In this document: positions 28,324 to 38,152 of the stretch, piece after piece
How the letters are laid out: every line of letters starts with the position of its first letter
Numbering within the stretch: the first letter of the stretch is position 1
Source: Mesorhizobium sp.
Lineage (GTDB): Bacteria; Pseudomonadota; Alphaproteobacteria; Rhizobiales; Rhizobiaceae
DNA length: 64,000 bases
Direction of reading: 5' to 3'
NCBI RefSeq assembly: GCF_024710845.1
Contig: NZ_JANJTZ010000018.1
Coordinates: forward strand, 85,185-149,184
Program-made: the position numbers and the translations under genes
Notes under the pieces: model-generated
Seen by the model: the letters and a program-made list of their open reading frames with translations, nothing else
Told to the model about the DNA's origin: nothing
The model's database searches: none

Positions 28324-28914
28324 ATGGCGAGCAAGGCGTATAACATCCCCAACCTGCTGACCTATGGGCGCATCCTCGCGGTGCCGCTCATCGTCGTCTG
28401 CTTCTATCTGGAGGGGCGGCTCGAATCGAGCGACTTCGCCCGCTGGTCAGCACTTGCCCTGTTCGCGCTGGCCAGCATCACCGACTACCTCGACGGCTAT
28501 CTCGCGCGCATCTGGAAGCAGACGTCGAACATCGGCCGCATGCTCGATCCGATCGCCGACAAGTTGCTCGTCGCCACCTGCCTGATGCTGCTCGCGGCCG
28601 ATCCCGTCGAGACCATCCACGGCTGGTCGCTCTGGGCGGCGATCGTCATCCTGTGCCGCGAGATCCTCGTCTCGGGCCTGCGCGAATACCTGGCCGAGCT
28701 CAAGGTCAGCCTGCCGGTCACGCGTCTGGCCAAGTGGAAGACGACGATCCAGATGATCGCCATCGGCTTCCTGCTGGCCGGTCCGGCCGGCGACAAGATC
28801 CTCCCCTACACGACGCAGATCGGCATCGCGCTGCTCTGGATCTCGGCGATCGTCACGCTCTACACCGGCTACGACTATTTCCGCGCCGGGCTCAAGCACA
28901 TCGTCGACGAGTGA
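28324..28914 (+). CDS. pgsA: CDP-diacylglycerol-glycerol-3-phosphate 3-phosphatidyltransferase
   Basis: 196-aa membrane enzyme forming phosphatidylglycerol phosphate. Starts with the family sequence YNIPNLLTYGRILAVPLIV; the catalytic D-G-x2-A-R-x8-G-x3-D-x3-D motif is intact (DGYLARIWKQTSNIGRMLDP, then IAD). The block LCREILVSGLREYLA is typical of PgsA proper. It heads pgsA-moaD-moaE, with gaps of 7 and 2 nt. The 154-nt gap after uvrC holds no clear terminator. Confidence 0.95.
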   Translation: MASKAYNIPNLLTYGRILAVPLIVVCFYLEGRLESSDFARWSALALFALASITDYLDGYLARIWKQTSNIGRMLDPIADKLLVATCLMLLAADPVETIHGWSLWAAIVILCREILVSGLREYLAELKVSLPVTRLAKWKTTIQMIAIGFLLAGPAGDKILPYTTQIGIALLWISAIVTLYTGYDYFRAGLKHIVDE

Positions 28915-28921
28915 GGCTGCC

Positions 28922-29173
28922 GTGAAGCTCATCTACTTCGCTTGGGTCAGGGAGCGGGTCGGAAAAGCCGAAGAGGAGTTGGACCTCCCGGCGGAGGTCA
29001 GGACGGTCCGGGATCTGCTCGTCTGGCTGAAAGGCCAGGGCGACGGCTACGAAGCCGCGCTCGAACATCCCGAAGCCATTCGCGTCGCCATCAACCAGGA
29101 ACACTCGCGGCACGACGAGCCGCTCGCCGGTGCGCGCGAGATCGCGCTCTTCCCTCCCATGACCGGCGGCTAG
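28922..29173 (+). CDS. moaD: Molybdopterin synthase sulfur carrier subunit
   Basis: 83-aa ubiquitin-like protein. The C-terminal Gly-Gly (ALFPPMTGG) is thiocarboxylated and gives sulfur to precursor Z in the MoaD-MoaE complex. The start is GTG at 28922, 7 nt after pgsA; the moaE ATG follows 2 nt after the stop, so the 1:1 partners are tightly coupled. Confidence 0.95.
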   Translation: MKLIYFAWVRERVGKAEEELDLPAEVRTVRDLLVWLKGQGDGYEAALEHPEAIRVAINQEHSRHDEPLAGAREIALFPPMTGG

Positions 29174-29175
29174 CC

Positions 29176-29637
29176 ATGACGGCGCGGATCGAGGTCAGGA
29201 TCCAGACGGAGGATTTCGATCTCTCCGCGGAGGTCTCCGCGCTGCTGGCCGGCCTATCCGACACCGGCGCCGTCGTCACGTTCAGCGGGCTCTGCCGAAG
29301 CGAGGACGGAGCGCTTGCCGCGCTCGAACTCGAGCACTATCCGGGCATGGCCGAGACGGAGATCCGCCGCATCGCAGATGAGGCAGCGGCGCGCTGGCCC
29401 GTGACCGCGCTCTGCGCGATCCATCGCGTCGGCCGCATCGCTCCCGGCGAGAACATCGTGCTGGTGATCGCCTCGTCCACCCACCGCCAGGCGGCCTTCG
29501 ACGCCGCCGCCTTTCTCATGGATTTCCTCAAGTCCCGCGCGCCGTTCTGGAAGAAGGAACACCTTCGCGACGGCTCGGAAGGCGGCTGGGTCGATGCCAA
29601 GGAATCGGACGAGGAAGCGCTCCGCCGCTGGTCCTGA
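29176..29637 (+). CDS. moaE: Molybdopterin synthase catalytic subunit
   Basis: 153 aa. Catalytic subunit that converts cyclic pyranopterin monophosphate to molybdopterin. Conserved segments: VVTFSGLCRSED, LELEHYPGMAETEI, HRVGRIAPGENIVLV and the active-site region FLKSRAPFWKKEH with the reactive Lys pair. Its product is needed by the molybdopterin oxidoreductase at 19-21 kb. Confidence 0.95.
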   Translation: MTARIEVRIQTEDFDLSAEVSALLAGLSDTGAVVTFSGLCRSEDGALAALELEHYPGMAETEIRRIADEAAARWPVTALCAIHRVGRIAPGENIVLVIASSTHRQAAFDAAAFLMDFLKSRAPFWKKEHLRDGSEGGWVDAKESDEEALRRWS

Positions 29638-29768
29638 CCGGCCAGGTCGAATTCGTTCGCCTGCATCCTAATCGTGCATTAACCGTGACCGCCATTTTCC
29701 GCGGCAGTTAGAGCTTTGGGAAATACCCCATCGTAAGGTCACCATGATCGGGCGATCGATTTGGGGCC

Positions 29769-32012
29769 ATGCAGGACGCATTCGTGTCATTTTCGGGATT
29801 GGGGGCGGCGACCGGCTTGCTTGCCGCGTCGATTCTGCTGCTCGTCGCGATTCTCGTTTCGACCACCCTCCACTATCGCCGGCGCTGGATGGAAGTCGCG
29901 GACGAACACCGCAACAGCCGCGAACTCATCGAACACCTCTCCGAAGGCATCTACCGCTCCTCCATCGACGGCCGTCAGCTTTCCGCCAACAGGGCCCTGG
30001 TCAGGCTCAACGGCTACGAGAGCGAAGCCGAGATGCTGCCCGCGGTTCGCGACATCGGCGGCGAATGGTACGTCGAGCCCGGCCGCCGCGACGAATTCCG
30101 CCGCATCCTGCATTCGGAGGGCCATGTCGAGGACTTCGTGTCCGAAATCTACCGTCACAAGACGCGCGAGCGCATCTGGATCTCGGAATCGGCCCGCGTG
30201 GTCCGGCACAAGCGCACCGGCAAACCGCTCTATTATGAAGGATCGGTGCGCGAGATCACGGAGACGGTAAAGCGCCTCAAGCTCGAGGAACACTACCAGA
30301 AGCTGATTTCGCAGATTCCCGGCGGTCTGTTCCAGTACCGCCGGACTGCCGCCGGATCGTACGACGTCCTCTACTACAGCGACGGCTTCCACCGGCTGAC
30401 AGGGCTGGCCAAAGGCCTCGAAGCCGAGGATGCCGCGGCCTTCACGAAACTGATCCACCCGGACGACGTGGACGAATACTACCGCTCGCTGCGCGAATGC
30501 CACCGGGACTTCAAATACTGGGATCACGAGTTTCGCATCCGCATGCCCGACGGCGTCGAGAAATGGCTCCGGGCCTCGGCGGCGCCCGAACGGGTCGGCA
30601 ACACCATCGTCTGGCACGGCTACGCGTCCGACATCTCGCTGCGCAAGCGGCAGGAGATCAAGATCCAGGAACTCGCCTATTTCGATCCGCTGACGCACCT
30701 TCCCAACCGGCGCGCCCTGCTCGACCGTCTTGGCGTAACGTTGGAGCGGGCGCATGCGACCGGGCGGCGGGGCTCCCTGCTCTTCATCGACCTCGACAAC
30801 TTCAAGTCGCTCAACGACAGCCAGGGTCACGACGTCGGCGACGCCTATCTGGTGCAGGTGGCGCAGCGGCTGTCGGCCTGCGTCGAGGACGGCGACCATG
30901 TCGCCCGCATCGGCGGCGACGAGTTCGTCGTCTGCATCGAGGATGCCGGCGCCACCGACGCGGAAGCCTCGCAGCGCGCCGACCGGACGGCCGAAGCCGT
31001 GTTGCGCGAACTGGCGCGGCCGCACCGGATCGGCCCGGTCGAGCACCAGGCCTCGGCCAGCGTCGGCGTCGTCGTCTTCGACGGCAATGAGCCGCGCGTC
31101 GACGAGGTGCTGAAGCGCGCCGACATCGCCATGTACCGGGCCAAGGCCTCGGGCCGCAACGCGTTCGCGGTGTTCGATCCGGCAGCGACGCAGCGCGAGC
31201 AGGAGCAGTTCCGCCTCCACGCCGACCTGCGCACGGCAATCGCCGAGGACCAGCTGCAGCTGCATTTCCAGCCGCAGGTCGACCAGTTCGGCCGCGTCGT
31301 CTCAGCCGAGGCGCTCTTGCGCTGGTATCACCCCGTCCAGGGGCTCATCACGCCAGACCGGTTCATTCCGCTGGCGGAGCGGTCGGGGCTCATTAACGAT
31401 CTCGGCCGCATGGTGCTCGCCAAGGGGATCGCCACGCTTGCCAGCTGGCAGGCCGATCGCGACACGGCGCATCTGCGCCTGGCGATCAACATTTCCGTCA
31501 AATCGTTCAGCAATCCCGATTTCGTCCCGCATCTGCGCCGGCTGATCGACGAGTACCGGGTCGACGCCTCGCAACTGATGCTCGAATTCACCGAACATGT
31601 GATGGCCGAGAACCAGAAGGCGACCGCCGAGAGGATGCACAAGCTCAAGGAGCTCGGCATCTGCTTCTCGCTGGACGATTTCGGCACGGGCTATTCGTCG
31701 CTGGCCTATCTGCGGCAGATGCCGTTCGACGAGGTCAAGATCGACGGTTCCTTCGTGGCGGACATCGAGACCAAGGAGAGCGACCGCGCGCTGGTGCGCA
31801 CGATCCTCGCCATGGCCGATACGCTCGGTCTCGCGGCCGTCGCCGAACATGTCGAGACGGCGCAGCAGGAAGCGCTTTTGCGCGCCTTCGGCTGCCGGAT
31901 GTTCCAGGGCTATCTCTACGCCCCGTCGCTGCCGGCGGACAAGTTCCTCATCCGGGCGAAGATGATGCCCTCCCTCGGCCCGACCGCCGAAATCCTGCGC
32001 CGCAGCGCATGA
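29769..32012 (+). CDS. PAS-GGDEF-EAL protein, cyclic di-GMP turnover
   Basis: 747 aa. One N-terminal TM helix (GLLAASILLLVAILVSTT), then two PAS domains (~50-165 and ~175-295), a GGDEF domain (~305-465) and an EAL domain (~480-735). The diguanylate cyclase motif is intact (GGDEF at 382-386). The phosphodiesterase motifs are also intact: EAL at 514-516 and DDFGTGYSSLAYL. Both activities are therefore possible, with PAS sensing deciding the balance; which dominates cannot be told from sequence. It is monocistronic and ends next to the ndk terminator. Confidence 0.93.
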   Translation: MQDAFVSFSGLGAATGLLAASILLLVAILVSTTLHYRRRWMEVADEHRNSRELIEHLSEGIYRSSIDGRQLSANRALVRLNGYESEAEMLPAVRDIGGEWYVEPGRRDEFRRILHSEGHVEDFVSEIYRHKTRERIWISESARVVRHKRTGKPLYYEGSVREITETVKRLKLEEHYQKLISQIPGGLFQYRRTAAGSYDVLYYSDGFHRLTGLAKGLEAEDAAAFTKLIHPDDVDEYYRSLRECHRDFKYWDHEFRIRMPDGVEKWLRASAAPERVGNTIVWHGYASDISLRKRQEIKIQELAYFDPLTHLPNRRALLDRLGVTLERAHATGRRGSLLFIDLDNFKSLNDSQGHDVGDAYLVQVAQRLSACVEDGDHVARIGGDEFVVCIEDAGATDAEASQRADRTAEAVLRELARPHRIGPVEHQASASVGVVVFDGNEPRVDEVLKRADIAMYRAKASGRNAFAVFDPAATQREQEQFRLHADLRTAIAEDQLQLHFQPQVDQFGRVVSAEALLRWYHPVQGLITPDRFIPLAERSGLINDLGRMVLAKGIATLASWQADRDTAHLRLAINISVKSFSNPDFVPHLRRLIDEYRVDASQLMLEFTEHVMAENQKATAERMHKLKELGICFSLDDFGTGYSSLAYLRQMPFDEVKIDGSFVADIETKESDRALVRTILAMADTLGLAAVAEHVETAQQEALLRAFGCRMFQGYLYAPSLPADKFLIRAKMMPSLGPTAEILRRSA

Positions 32013-32037
32013 AAAAGCCGGGCGCGAGGCCCGGCTT
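32012..32037 (-). terminator. Rho-independent terminator of ndk
   Basis: 9-bp stem aagccgggc (32015-32023) with gcccggctt (32029-32037) and a 5-nt loop. On the minus strand the stem is followed by a run of U (complement of aaaaa at 32012-32016). It lies 22 nt after the ndk stop and abuts the stop of the convergent GGDEF-EAL gene. Confidence 0.8.
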
Positions 32038-32058
32038 CGGCATTTCGGTCCGTCGGGA

Positions 32059-32481
<423 letters not shown>

Positions 32482-32561
32482 TTCTCGTCCTTGTCAGAAG
32501 AGGTTTCGGAAGGGTGGCGCTCCATACACGCCGCCCCTGCGATTGCCAAGAGGCGCCGGCG

Positions 32562-33254
32562 TCACGCCGCCGCCGGCACCTTGCCCAACAGGCCGCCATG
32601 CAGCTCCAGGCAGTGCTCGAACCACGCGGCCACGGGGTCGGCCGGATCGAGGAACGGAAACGGCGAGGTGACACGCACCCACTGCAGCGCGCCAGCGACG
32701 ATGTAATCAGGATAGAGCGGGCCCGCGCCGCCGATGAAGGGCTGGTAGGAGAGCATGTTGCGCAGCGGCTCGAGTGCCGCCCGCCAGGCGGCGAGCCCGG
32801 CGTCGCGTCCGGCGGCGACCGTCTCGAGCGGCTTTCCGTACCGCACTTCGCGCGAGGCGCGGAAATAGGCCTGGTCGGCCGGCGCGAGGCAGTCGTGGAT
32901 GTCCATCAGGGCCGCCGCCCCCAGATAGGGATGGATGGTAAGCTGCGACCAGCGTTCGATGAAGCGCGCCATCGCCTTGCCGCCCTCGCCGCCGAACAGG
33001 CTCGGCCGCTCCGGATAGGTCTCGTCGAGATAGACGGCGATGTCGAAGGACTCGTTGAGCACGCGTCCGCCGTCGCGGATCACCGGCACCGTCTTCGAGA
33101 AACCGCCCTCGACGGTCGGCACGCCGGTAAACGGAACAGGCCTTGTCTCGAAGGGCAGGCCCTTGTGCGCCAGCGACAGCGCGATCTTCCAGACATGCGG
33201 GCTGAACGGGCGCGCGGCGTCGGCGCCCACGAGTTCGTAGAGGAGAATGGTCAT
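32562..33254 (-). CDS. Glutathione S-transferase family protein
   Basis: 230 aa. Thioredoxin-like N-terminal domain (LLYELVGADAARPFSPHVWK, TVPVIRDGGRVLNESFDI, with the cis-Pro and ES pair that bind glutathione). The helical C-terminal domain resembles the plant-type/beta-etherase branch in that it ends with an aromatic-rich face (FIGGAGPLYPDYIV). Substrate unknown. Divergent from the DinB gene (63 nt). Confidence 0.85.
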   Translation of the reverse strand: MTILLYELVGADAARPFSPHVWKIALSLAHKGLPFETRPVPFTGVPTVEGGFSKTVPVIRDGGRVLNESFDIAVYLDETYPERPSLFGGEGGKAMARFIERWSQLTIHPYLGAAALMDIHDCLAPADQAYFRASREVRYGKPLETVAAGRDAGLAAWRAALEPLRNMLSYQPFIGGAGPLYPDYIVAGALQWVRVTSPFPFLDPADPVAAWFEHCLELHGGLLGKVPAAA

Positions 33255-33317
33255 TGGCGCGTTCCCTGGAGCGGTCTATGACGCAAGTCATACCGGCACC
33301 GTTCGAAAGGGAAAGAC

Positions 33318-33830
33318 GTGAAGCAGCATTTTCGCATGTTCGCCGCCTACAACGCTTGGGCGAACGCGCAGCTCTACGACGCAGCCCAGGCAATGTCGAT
33401 CGACGAGTTCAACCGCGACACCGGCGCCTTCTTCGGCTCGATGATGGGGACGCTCAACCACATCCTCGTCGCGGACCGGATCTGGATGAAGCGCTTCACC
33501 GGCGAAGGCCAGGCGCCGGCCACGCTCGACACCATCCTCTTTTCCGATTTCGGCAAGCTGCGCGCGGCGCGCGAGGCGGAAGACCGCCGCATCGCCGACT
33601 ATGTCGAAGGCCTGACCGAAAAGGCGTTCGCCGGCCGTTTCACCTACATGACGGTCACCGACATGCGCACGGTGTCGCAGCGGCTGGCGCCGGCGCTGGC
33701 GCACCTCTTCAACCACCAGACCCATCATCGCGGCCAGGCGCACATGATCCTGACCAGCCTCGGCAAGCCGTCGCTGACGCTCGACCTGATCTACTTCCAG
33801 CGAACAGAAAACGGGCGGCAATTCGCATAG
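33318..33830 (+). CDS. DinB/YfiT-like four-helix-bundle protein
   Basis: 170 aa. The DinB superfamily fold is suggested by three spaced histidines expected to bind a metal: TLNHILVADRIW near residue 50, and LFNHQTHHRGQAHM near residues 130-140. Such proteins often act as thiol-dependent transferases or DNA-damage-induced factors; the substrate is unknown. Its last codons form one arm of the rpsU terminator. Confidence 0.87.
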   Translation: MKQHFRMFAAYNAWANAQLYDAAQAMSIDEFNRDTGAFFGSMMGTLNHILVADRIWMKRFTGEGQAPATLDTILFSDFGKLRAAREAEDRRIADYVEGLTEKAFAGRFTYMTVTDMRTVSQRLAPALAHLFNHQTHHRGQAHMILTSLGKPSLTLDLIYFQRTENGRQFA

Positions 33831-33837
33831 CCGCCCG
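33808..33837 (-). terminator. rpsU terminator overlapping the 3' end of the DinB gene
   Basis: 8-bp stem cgggcggc (33812-33819) with gccgcccg (33830-33837) and a 10-nt loop. Read on the minus strand it is followed by TTTT (complement of aaaa at 33808-33811) and preceded by eight T, so it is a good factor-independent terminator for rpsU. The stem lies partly inside the DinB coding region and its stop codon. Confidence 0.75.
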
Positions 33838-33867
33838 CTGAAAAAAAACGCCAATAAGTGCAGGTGA

Positions 33868-34122
33868 TCAGGCGCCGGGACGCGGTGTCCGCTCGATGAT
33901 CTTCTTCTTCGGCGCCGGCAGCAGGCCCTCACGCTGCATCTGCTTGCGGGCGGCCTTGCGGGTCCGGCGGATGGCCTCGGCCTTCTCCCTCGCGCGCTTC
34001 TCCGACGGCTTCTCGTATGCCTGGCGCGCCTTCATCTCGCGGAAGATTCCCTCCCGCTGCATCTTCTTCTTCAGGACGCGGAGAGCCTGGTCGACATTGT
34101 TTTCGCGAACGAGTACCTGCAA
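33868..34122 (-). CDS. rpsU: 30S ribosomal protein S21
   Basis: 84 aa. [20 protein letters not shown] and [20 protein letters not shown] are typical of S21, followed by a basic C-terminal extension ending [16 protein letters not shown]. The only start that gives a normal N-terminus is TTG at 34122 (read as MQVLVREN), with AGGA 6 nt upstream. S21 assists early steps of translation initiation. Confidence 0.95.
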   Translation of the reverse strand: MQVLVRENNVDQALRVLKKKMQREGIFREMKARQAYEKPSEKRAREKAEAIRRTRKAARKQMQREGLLPAPKKKIIERTPRPGA

Positions 34123-34369
34123 TTGATATCCTAACCTCGGTTTTCTGTTTCCGGATGGTAGATTTGCCGTCGACCTGACGAAACAGTGGCCGGCGAATTC
34201 AGCGGCGCGAATGTTAACAGCTTTGCCGCAAAAAGCACCCCTTCGGCGCAAAAAACCTTTCGGGCCGTTCTGCCCCTTCGGCGAGACGGTGCCAGCCGCC
34301 GGATTCGGGCAAGATTGCCCGCGCCATTGCGCCTTGCGAAGCCCGTCCCAGCGTGCAAAACGCTCGGCC

Positions 34370-36247
34370 ATGCTGACGATCACCGATCTTTCGCTCCGCG
34401 TCGCCGGACGCCTCCTCCTCGACCACGCCTCGCTCAGCCTGCCGGCGGGCGCCAAGGCGGGCCTGGTCGGCCGCAACGGCGCCGGCAAGACGACGCTTTT
34501 CAAGGCCATCACCGGCGACCTCGCCGCGGAGACCGGATCGATCTCGCTGCCGAAGGGGTTGCGCATCGGCCAGGTCGCGCAGGAAGCGCCGGGCACCGAG
34601 GATTCGCTGATCGAGATCGTGCTTGCCGCCGACAAGGAGCGCGCCGCGCTACTGGCGGAAGCCGAGACCGCGACCGATCCGGAGCGGATCGGCGAGATCC
34701 ATACGCGGCTCGCCGACATCGACGCGCACACCGCCGAGTCGCGTGCCGCCACCATCCTCGCCGGCCTCGGCTTCGACGAGGAGGCACAGAAGCGTCCGGC
34801 CTCCTCCTTCTCCGGCGGCTGGCGCATGCGCGTCGCGCTGGCGGCCGTGCTGTTCTCGGAACCCGACCTGCTGCTGCTCGACGAGCCGACCAACTATCTC
34901 GACCTCGAGGGCACGCTTTGGCTGGAGAACTATGTCGGCAAATACCCGCACACCGTTCTCCTGATCAGCCACGACCGCGACCTGTTGAACCGCGCGGTCA
35001 ATTCGATCGTCCATCTCGACCAGAAGAAGCTGACCTACTGGCGCGGCGGCTACGACCAGTTCGAGCGGCAGCGCGAGGAACAGCTCGAGCATCAGGAAAA
35101 GGCACGCGTGAAGCAGGAGGCCGCGCGCAAGCACATGGAATCCTTCGTCGAGCGTTTCCGCGCCAAGGCGTCGAAGGCTCGCCAGGCGCAGTCGCGCATC
35201 AAGGCGCTGGAGAAGATGAAGCCGATCGCCGCCGTGATGAACGACAGCGTCCGGCCGTTCTCGTTTCCGGACCCGGTGCGCGAGGCCGCCTCCCCCATCA
35301 TCGCCATCCAGTCGGCAACGGTAGGCTACCAGCCGGGCAAGCCGATCCTCAAGAACCTGACGCTGCGCATCGACCACGACGACCGCATCGCGCTGCTCGG
35401 CGCCAACGGCAACGGCAAATCGACCTTCGCCAAGTTCCTGGCGGGACGGCTCGACAAGGAAAGCGGCGGCATCACGATCGCGCCGCAGCTCAAGGTATCG
35501 ATGTTCGCCCAGCACCAGCTCGACGACCTTCGCCCGGAAGAAAACGCGATCGAGCATGTGCGCCGGCTGATGCCCGACGCGCCGGAGGCCAAGGTGCGCG
35601 CCCGCGTCGCCCAGATGGGACTGTCGACCGAGAAGATGCAGACCCCCGCCAAGGACCTGTCCGGTGGCGAGAAGGCGCGGCTCCTGATGGGCCTCGCGTC
35701 GTTCGAAGGGCCGAACCTGTTCATCCTCGACGAGCCGACCAACCATCTCGACATCGATTCGCGCGAGCAGCTCGTCCATGCGCTGAACGAGTTCAACGGC
35801 GCGGTGATCCTGATCTCGCACGACCGTCACCTGATCGAGGCGACGGCCGACCGGCTGTGGCTGGTCAAGGACGGCACGGTTGCCCCCTTCGACGGCGACA
35901 TGGACGACTACCGCCAGATCGTCACCGGCGTGACGGTCGACCGGCGCGAGAAGCGGGACGCAGACAAGGCGTCGAAGGCCGACCGGCGGCGCGAAGCCGC
36001 CCAGCGGCGGGCCTCGCTCGAACCGCTGGCGAAGGAAATCAAGGCGACCGAGGCGCTGATGGAGCGGATTCGCAAGCGCATCGACGGGATCGAGGAACAA
36101 CTCGCCGATCCGACGCTTTACGAGAAGGATCCGCGGGCGGCGACGCAGCTCGGCAAGGAGCGGTCGGACCTGACCCACCAGCTCTCCACGCAGGAGGAGC
36201 GCTGGCTGACGCTCTCGACCCAATACGAGGAAGGGATGGCCGAATGA
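34370..36247 (+). CDS. ABC-F family ATPase (ribosome-associated, Uup/YheS type)
   Basis: 625 aa, no TM helices. Two ABC domains: Walker [10 protein letters not shown] and GANGNGKST; signatures SGGWRMRV and SGGEKARL; Walker [15 protein letters not shown] and [14 protein letters not shown]. The linker between them is the charged helical ABC-F hallmark ([20 protein letters not shown]). A C-terminal coiled coil (residues ~560-625) resembles Uup/YheS. Such proteins act on the ribosome or in DNA maintenance rather than transport. It overlaps the enoyl-CoA hydratase gene by 4 nt. Confidence 0.93.
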   Translation: MLTITDLSLRVAGRLLLDHASLSLPAGAKAGLVGRNGAGKTTLFKAITGDLAAETGSISLPKGLRIGQVAQEAPGTEDSLIEIVLAADKERAALLAEAETATDPERIGEIHTRLADIDAHTAESRAATILAGLGFDEEAQKRPASSFSGGWRMRVALAAVLFSEPDLLLLDEPTNYLDLEGTLWLENYVGKYPHTVLLISHDRDLLNRAVNSIVHLDQKKLTYWRGGYDQFERQREEQLEHQEKARVKQEAARKHMESFVERFRAKASKARQAQSRIKALEKMKPIAAVMNDSVRPFSFPDPVREAASPIIAIQSATVGYQPGKPILKNLTLRIDHDDRIALLGANGNGKSTFAKFLAGRLDKESGGITIAPQLKVSMFAQHQLDDLRPEENAIEHVRRLMPDAPEAKVRARVAQMGLSTEKMQTPAKDLSGGEKARLLMGLASFEGPNLFILDEPTNHLDIDSREQLVHALNEFNGAVILISHDRHLIEATADRLWLVKDGTVAPFDGDMDDYRQIVTGVTVDRREKRDADKASKADRRREAAQRRASLEPLAKEIKATEALMERIRKRIDGIEEQLADPTLYEKDPRAATQLGKERSDLTHQLSTQEERWLTLSTQYEEGMAE

Positions 36248-37050
36248 CGATCGACGTCTCGAACGCGGGCGACATCACCATCGTCCGCATCAACCGTCCC
36301 GACGCGCGCAATGCGGTCAATCCCGAAATGGCCGATGCCCTGTTCCAGGCCTTCGTCGCCTTCGAGCGGGACCCCGAGCAGAAGGTCGCGATCCTCACCG
36401 GGATTCCGGGCGCCTTCTGCGCCGGATTCGACCTCAAGCGCGCTGCCGGCGGCACGGACGAGACCTGGTTCGCCGAACACGACCTCGACGGCGATTTCGA
36501 CGGCCGCAACGACCGGCCGCGCAAGGGCCCGATGGGCCCCACCCGGCTTGCCCTGTCGAAACCGGTCATTGCCGCGATCTCCGGCCCGGCGGTCGCCGGC
36601 GGCATGGAACTGGCGCTGTGGTGCGACCTGCGCGTCATGGAGGAGAGCGCCTACATGGGCGTCTACTGCCGGCGCTGGGGCGTGCCGCTGATCGACGGCG
36701 GCACGGTGCGCCTGCCCCGCATCGTCGGCCACGGCCGCGCGATGGACCTGATCCTCACCGGCCGCAAGGTCGACGCCGCCGAATCCCTCGCCATCGGGCT
36801 CGCCAACCGCGTTTGCGCCGACGGCGCTACGCTCGACACCGCGCTCGATCTCGCGCGTGAGCTGGCGAAATTCCCGCAGGCGTGCATGCGCGCCGACCGC
36901 GCTTCCGCGATCGCGCAATGGTCGCTCGATACGGCCGACGCGTTGGTCAGGGAATGGCAGGGCGCCGAAACCTTCCGCTCCGAAGGCAGCACGGGCGCCG
37001 CCCGCTTCGCCTCCGGCAAGGGCCGCTCGGGGGATTTCGAGGAAATCTGA
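36244..37050 (+). CDS. Enoyl-CoA hydratase/isomerase (crotonase) family protein
   Basis: 268 aa. ITIVRINRPDARNAVNPEMA, the first oxyanion-hole segment GAFCAGFDLKRAAGG, and the second ISGPAVAGGMELALWCDLRV are present. Of the two catalytic glutamates of true hydratases, the first position falls in ...GGMELALW and the second in SAYMGVYCRRWGVPL, where no Glu is seen, so the reaction may differ from classical hydration. ATGA overlap with the ABC-F gene implies co-expression. Confidence 0.88.
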   Translation: MTIDVSNAGDITIVRINRPDARNAVNPEMADALFQAFVAFERDPEQKVAILTGIPGAFCAGFDLKRAAGGTDETWFAEHDLDGDFDGRNDRPRKGPMGPTRLALSKPVIAAISGPAVAGGMELALWCDLRVMEESAYMGVYCRRWGVPLIDGGTVRLPRIVGHGRAMDLILTGRKVDAAESLAIGLANRVCADGATLDTALDLARELAKFPQACMRADRASAIAQWSLDTADALVREWQGAETFRSEGSTGAARFASGKGRSGDFEEI

Positions 37051-37073
37051 GGCGCGAATGGCGCGGCGCCTCT

Positions 37074-37413
37074 ATCTCCCCCCTGGAGGGGGAGAAAGCA
37101 AATTCCTGGGCTTGGCGAAGCCAAGTCCTTGGAATTTGCAAGAGAGGGGGTGAGAGCCCGGTTCGCCGAAGGCGAATTCATCGTGCCGGTGGCACGATGA
37201 AAGGGCTCGAACGCCCTGAGCCATAGCGAAGGGCCGGAGACGCCGCTGCATGACCTTCCCCCGGCCGGAGGCTCCACTGGTGCGATAAGGGCGTGCATCG
37301 ATTCCCACCAAGGGTGGATCGCTGGCATCGCAACACCCCCCTCTCTGGCGATTTCTAAGACTTAGCCTGCGGCTAAGGTCTTGAAATCGCTTTCTCTCCC
37401 TCAAGGGGAGAGA
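37074..37413. repeat. Intergenic mosaic repeat bounded by paired palindromes
   Basis: The left end carries a palindrome, gcaaattcc (37098-37106) with ggaatttgc (37131-37139), enclosing cttggc-gaa-gccaag. The right end carries another, gcgatttc (37348-37355) with gaaatcgc (37383-37390), enclosing a TTAGCC/GGCTAA stem. C-rich and G-rich arms (ctcccccc at 37076 and ggggagaga at 37404) close the element outside. The interior is non-coding. The layout resembles RIME-type mosaic elements of rhizobia; the match is by pattern, not by alignment. It fills most of the gap 37051-37552. Confidence 0.65.
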
Positions 37414-37552
37414 TTCAGCGCAGTGCCTGACCCCTTGCATCGATTTCCGCCCATTCTCCCCCAACCCCTTGATCCCGCTCGCCCCCCAACTTTTTCGATC
37501 CACCCCCTTTCCGGCATGCATGACACTGTCGGCGGTCAAACGGGAGCCGACG

Positions 37553-38011
37553 ATGGCGTGGAAGGCGAAGACAGGGAGGGAGCAGGAGGTGCTGGTCAGC
37601 ATCGTCTCGACCCTGCTCGGCCTTGCCGGTCTCGCCGAAAAGGCTGCCGGCGATACGCCCTGGGTCCGCTGGTGCGTGCTTTGGGCCGCCCGGCAAGCCG
37701 ATTTGATCACACGGGATTTCGTCGCGGGCTCGACATGGAACCCGGCAGGCCGGCTCTGGTCGCCTGCTCTGCCGATGGTCCGCTACGGCACCACTCCCGC
37801 CGATGCACTGGATCTCGCCGCATCGCTGCGCGCACTGGCAATGGTCGTGAGCGGCATGGCCGCATACCTCGGCCGCGTTTCGGTCTGGCGGCAGGGTCAG
37901 GCACTCGGCGAGGCCGACTTCGAAGGCAGCCTACGGCATGGGCTCGACACATTCATGCCGAGACTTCGGGACGCAGCGGCGCGACCGGTCGAAATCCGCG
38001 ACACGTCCTAG
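37553..38011 (+). CDS. Protein of unknown function between two structured repeats
   Basis: 152 aa, starting at 37553 with GGGAG 6 nt upstream. It is mostly helical: VLVSIVSTLLGLAGLAEKAAG, VRWCVLWAARQADLITRDFV, then LDLAASLRALAMVVSGMAAYLGR. The helices are amphipathic rather than clearly transmembrane, and a Trp-rich middle (WNPAGRLWSP) separates them. No family recognised. It lies alone between the mosaic repeat and the inverted repeat at 38153-38265. The reading frame and RBS look genuine, but homologues would be needed to confirm it is expressed. Confidence 0.55.
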   Translation: MAWKAKTGREQEVLVSIVSTLLGLAGLAEKAAGDTPWVRWCVLWAARQADLITRDFVAGSTWNPAGRLWSPALPMVRYGTTPADALDLAASLRALAMVVSGMAAYLGRVSVWRQGQALGEADFEGSLRHGLDTFMPRLRDAAARPVEIRDTS

Positions 38012-38152
38012 GCAGCGCCCATCCCTTGCGAGGAAGGGCCGATTATCCGAACGATTTCACTTGCTTCCGCAACACATGCCGCGCGGTCGACGACCTTGCG
38101 CGGAAAAAGTGACCTTTCCCCGGGACTTACCCAGCACTTCGGCCCCACGCGT

